16,803 bases of DNA from Planctomycetota bacterium (GTDB taxonomy: Bacteria > Planctomycetota > PUPC01 > DSUN01): the NCBI GenBank assembly GCA_035384565.1, contig DAOOIT010000099.1, positions 1 to 16,803 on the forward strand, in the 5' to 3' direction. This document shows, in pieces, positions 14,961 to 16,803 of this stretch. The position numbers were made by a program, and so were the translations under genes. How positions within the stretch are numbered: the stretch's first letter is position 1; every line of letters starts with the position of its first letter. Below the pieces are notes generated by a model. That model ran no database searches. It saw nothing but the letters and a program-made list of their open reading frames with translations, and was not told where the DNA came from.

Positions 14961-14985
14961 AGCGCCCGGCGGCCCCCGCTATAAT
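14957..14985 (+). promoter_or_regulatory. Promoter for the sugar-isomerase-like gene
   Basis: TTGAAG (14957-14962; four of six) lies 17 bp before a perfect TATAAT (14980-14985). Transcription would start near 14992, about 38 bases before the GTG start. Confidence 0.7.
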
Positions 14986-15017
14986 CGCCGGCCACGTCCC
15001 GAACAGTCCCTGCAACC

Positions 15018-15023
15018 AGGAGG
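15018..15023 (+). promoter_or_regulatory. Ribosome binding site for the GTG start at 15030
   Basis: AGGAGG with a 6-bp gap to GTG. It supports the non-ATG start and leaves no better alternative nearby. Confidence 0.8.
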
Positions 15024-15029
15024 CACACC

Positions 15030-15887
15030 GTGTTCAAGAACCTGTGCGCGGGCGCGATCGGCGTCGGCGGCTCGACCCTCGAGGTCGCCGCCCTGGCCAG
15101 GAAGACAGGCTTCGGCGGCATGGACCTCAATGCCGGCGAGGCGGCCACGCTGCTGGAGCTGGGCGAGCTGGACACCCTGAAGCGCCTCTACGACCAGTAT
15201 GGCCTGGTACCCGGCGGCTTCGGCCTGCCCGTCGAGTTCCGCCGCGACGAGGAGACCTTCCAGAAGTCCCTCGCCCCGCTGCCGCGCCTGGCCAAGGCCG
15301 CCGCCGCGATGGGCTGCTTCCGCTGCCCCACGTGGATCCTGCCCTTCTCGAACGATCTGCCCTTCGCCGAGAACTTCGAAACCCATCGCCGCCGCCTCAA
15401 GGCCTGCGCCGAAATCCTCCGGGACAGCGGCGTCTGGCTCGGCCTCGAGTTCGTCGGCCCCAAGACCATGCGCGTCGGCAAGGCGCACGAGTTCATCTGG
15501 AACATGAAGGGCATGCTCGAGCTCGCCGACGCCATCGGCACGGGCAACGTGGGCCTGCTGCTCGACTGCTGGCACTGGTACACCGCCCACGGCACCGTCG
15601 CCGACCTCCTCCAGCTCAAGCCCGAGCAGGTCGTCTACGTCCACGTCAACGACGCCCCGGCCGGCGTGGACGTGGATGCGCAGGTGGACAACGTGCGCCG
15701 CATGCCCGGCGAGACGGGCGTGATTGACATCGCCGGCTTCCTCAAAGCCCTGGCGAAGATCGGCTACGACGGCCCGATCACCGCCGAGCCGTTCGTGCCC
15801 CAGCTCAAGGAGCTTCCGCCCATCGAGGCCTGCCGCCGCACCTCCGTCGCCCTCGACAAGATTCTCAGGTCGGCCGGCCTGGCGTAG
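15030..15887 (+). CDS. Sugar phosphate isomerase/epimerase-like TIM barrel protein
   Basis: A 285-residue cytoplasmic protein of the xylose-isomerase-like (AP endonuclease 2-type) barrel superfamily, with normal length and a GTG start. Metal-ligand positions are recognisable in order: the glutamate of LGLEFVG, the aspartate of GLLLDCWHWY, the histidine of VYVHVNDAP, and the glutamate of ITAEPF. The DCWHW motif is common in sugar phosphate isomerase/epimerase family members. It likely isomerises or epimerises a sugar or inositol derivative using a divalent metal; related proteins include inosose and hydroxypyruvate isomerases, and I cannot choose between them. It is transcribed away from hypA and ends at a strong hairpin, so it is probably monocistronic. 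Confidence 0.88.
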   Translation: MFKNLCAGAIGVGGSTLEVAALARKTGFGGMDLNAGEAATLLELGELDTLKRLYDQYGLVPGGFGLPVEFRRDEETFQKSLAPLPRLAKAAAAMGCFRCPTWILPFSNDLPFAENFETHRRRLKACAEILRDSGVWLGLEFVGPKTMRVGKAHEFIWNMKGMLELADAIGTGNVGLLLDCWHWYTAHGTVADLLQLKPEQVVYVHVNDAPAGVDVDAQVDNVRRMPGETGVIDIAGFLKALAKIGYDGPITAEPFVPQLKELPPIEACRRTSVALDKILRSAGLA

Positions 15888-15924
15888 CTGACGCCCTGCC
15901 GCAGCCATGCCGATGGCACCAACG

Positions 15925-15961
15925 GAGAATGCCAGCCCGCGCATGGCGGGCTGGCATTCTC
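15925..15961. terminator. Strong hairpin between convergent genes (probable bidirectional terminator)
   Basis: A perfect 16-bp stem, GAGAATGCCAGCCCGC (15925-15940) with its complement at 15946-15961, closes a 5-base loop. It sits 37 bp after the isomerase-like stop and 63 bp after (in its own direction) the convergent lipoprotein stop. There is no T-tract on either side, so termination would rely on the stem alone or on pausing. Its position strongly suggests a terminator. Confidence 0.7.
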
Positions 15962-16024
15962 GCCGTTCCGGCAGGACCACAGGGGAAGGCCGGGCTGCAG
16001 TCGCACTCTGCGGCCATCTCAGCG

Positions 16025-16630
16025 CTACTTGATCCCCAGCCTTTCGGCCTCCTTCGGGGCCTGCTTCTTGAGCAGCTCGAAGTGAGCGTACTGCGTGAGG
16101 ATGTTCACGCTGGCCGCGAGGGCCGCGGCCTCCTTCTCCTCGGCGGTCTTCGCCTTGAAACCGTTGAAGGGGCCCGTGGCAAGCTGGTGGTACTTCTTGA
16201 AGTCCTCGCTGCTCTGAAGGCCCATCAGCTTCGACGAGAGGGCCATCTCCGCCTGGGCCTTGGTCGGCGCGTCCATCGCCTCGCGCTCGCGGCCCAGCGG
16301 CACCAGCGCCTCGATGTACTTCTCCTTCATCGCCTTCAGCTTGGGTAGCGCCTCGGCGGCGGTCGCGCCGTCCATGGCCGCCACGGCGTCCTTCAGCGCA
16401 CCCGCATAGCAGGCCAGCACCTTCTCTGCCCAGGCCTGGCCCGGCGGCAACGCCTTGGCAGGCGCCTTCTGCTCGGCCGGTGCCCTCTGTTCAACAACCG
16501 GTGCCTTTGCGACCTCGCCCTTTGCGGGGCCCTTCGCCGCGCCGCCCTCCTCGCCGCAGCCCCAGAGGCCCGGCCCCAGCAGCACAGCCAGCGCAATCAG
16601 CCCACACACACCCGGCCTCGTCCCATCCAT
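16025..16630 (-). CDS. Small lipoprotein with Ala/Pro-rich linker and helical domain
   Basis: A 201-residue predicted lipoprotein of unknown function. The signal sequence (about 1-24, GLIALAVLLGPGLWG) ends in a lipobox-like LWGC, so Cys25 would be lipidated. Residues about 26-62 form a flexible Gly/Ala/Lys/Pro linker (AKGPAKGEVAKAP, EQRAPAEQKAPAK). The rest is alpha-helical and rich in Ala, Lys and Glu (LPKLKAMKEKYIEAL, AEEKEAAALAASVN), with no recognised domain. The start at 16630 is preferred because AAGGAGAGGAG lies 7 bp upstream and it places the hydrophobic core correctly; an upstream ATG at 16678 would add 16 charged residues before the signal. It converges with the isomerase-like gene. 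No functional link to its neighbours is apparent. Confidence 0.75.
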   Translation of the reverse strand: MDGTRPGVCGLIALAVLLGPGLWGCGEEGGAAKGPAKGEVAKAPVVEQRAPAEQKAPAKALPPGQAWAEKVLACYAGALKDAVAAMDGATAAEALPKLKAMKEKYIEALVPLGREREAMDAPTKAQAEMALSSKLMGLQSSEDFKKYHQLATGPFNGFKAKTAEEKEAAALAASVNILTQYAHFELLKKQAPKEAERLGIK

Positions 16631-16704
16631 CCTCACGCTCCTCTCCTTTGCGGACAGGGCTTCGCACCCGCGAGGCACCTCGCGGCCGGCCCTGCAACCC
16701 CTGG

Positions 16705-16733
16705 ATTATAGGGCGGCGGATGCTCCCCCGCAA
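16705..16733 (-). promoter_or_regulatory. Candidate promoter for the lipoprotein gene
   Basis: On the minus strand, a perfect TATAAT (16705-16710) lies 17 bp after TTGCGG (16728-16733; three to four of six). The -35 falls within a CCGCAAGCG-type stretch related to the leader repeats, so it may be coincidental. The leader would be about 68 bases. Confidence 0.45.
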
Positions 16734-16803
16734 GCGGACACGCGAAGTGGGGTGTGGGCCGGAATTGTAGGTGGCTGCGGGAGCTCCGAAGGAGCGAAAT
16801 AGG

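Noticed and set aside
14872..15015. An upstream extension of HypA by 48 residues
   Set aside because: HypA requires its N-terminal Met-His-Glu for nickel binding, and the extension would run through both divergent promoters.
16783..16795. A small hairpin GCTCC-GAA-GGAGC at the window edge
   Set aside because: A 5-bp stem at the truncated end is too short to interpret without the sequence beyond.

Overview
The window is a very GC-rich bacterial segment carrying twelve protein genes and no RNA gene that I can see. The gene content is typical of polysaccharide-degrading Planctomycetota, Lentisphaerota or Verrucomicrobiota and their relatives: a Tat-exported sulfatase, an SGNH esterase, an enolase-superfamily enzyme, a very large secreted glycosidase-like protein, a sugar-phosphate-isomerase-like barrel, and a secreted propeller/DUF11/HYR protein. 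I cannot fix the phylum from sequence alone.

Layout. 1-544 is a gene-poor leader with one promoter candidate. 545-2743 encodes a modular secreted protein. From a well-formed promoter at 2805-2833, a probable co-directional unit runs through a membrane-anchored lectin-like protein (2883-3806), an SGNH hydrolase (3904-5178), a mandelate-racemase-like enzyme (5266-6705) and a sulfatase (6738-8069). A two-gene PIN-domain toxin-antitoxin module (8163-8800) follows, then a 1408-residue secreted glycosidase-like protein (8865-13091). On the minus strand, converging with it, are hypA (14530-14871) and a membrane histidine kinase (13084-14478). A divergent sugar-isomerase-like gene (15030-15887) and a convergent lipoprotein gene (16025-16630), separated by a strong hairpin, close the window.

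How it works together (inference). The sulfatase, SGNH hydrolase and giant glycosidase-like protein would act outside the cytoplasm: removing sulfate esters, removing acyl esters and cutting glycosidic bonds. The enolase-superfamily protein and the isomerase-like barrel have no visible export signal and could process released sugars or sugar acids in the cytoplasm. The substrate is not identifiable here.

The most unusual signal is a set of several kinds of short repeated or palindromic DNA inserted in the genes and spacers. Two near-identical palindromes lie in different reading frames of the same giant gene. A 9-bp-period palindromic array lies in frame in the enolase-superfamily gene. A GATGGAC triplet repeat and an AT-rich hairpin lie in the giant gene. 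A shared 32-bp CGCGAA-rich leader precedes two genes, with a weaker version before a third, and a long inverted repeat fills one spacer. A second notable point is the hypA/isomerase intergenic region, where two promoters stand back to back with their -35 boxes only 4 bp apart.
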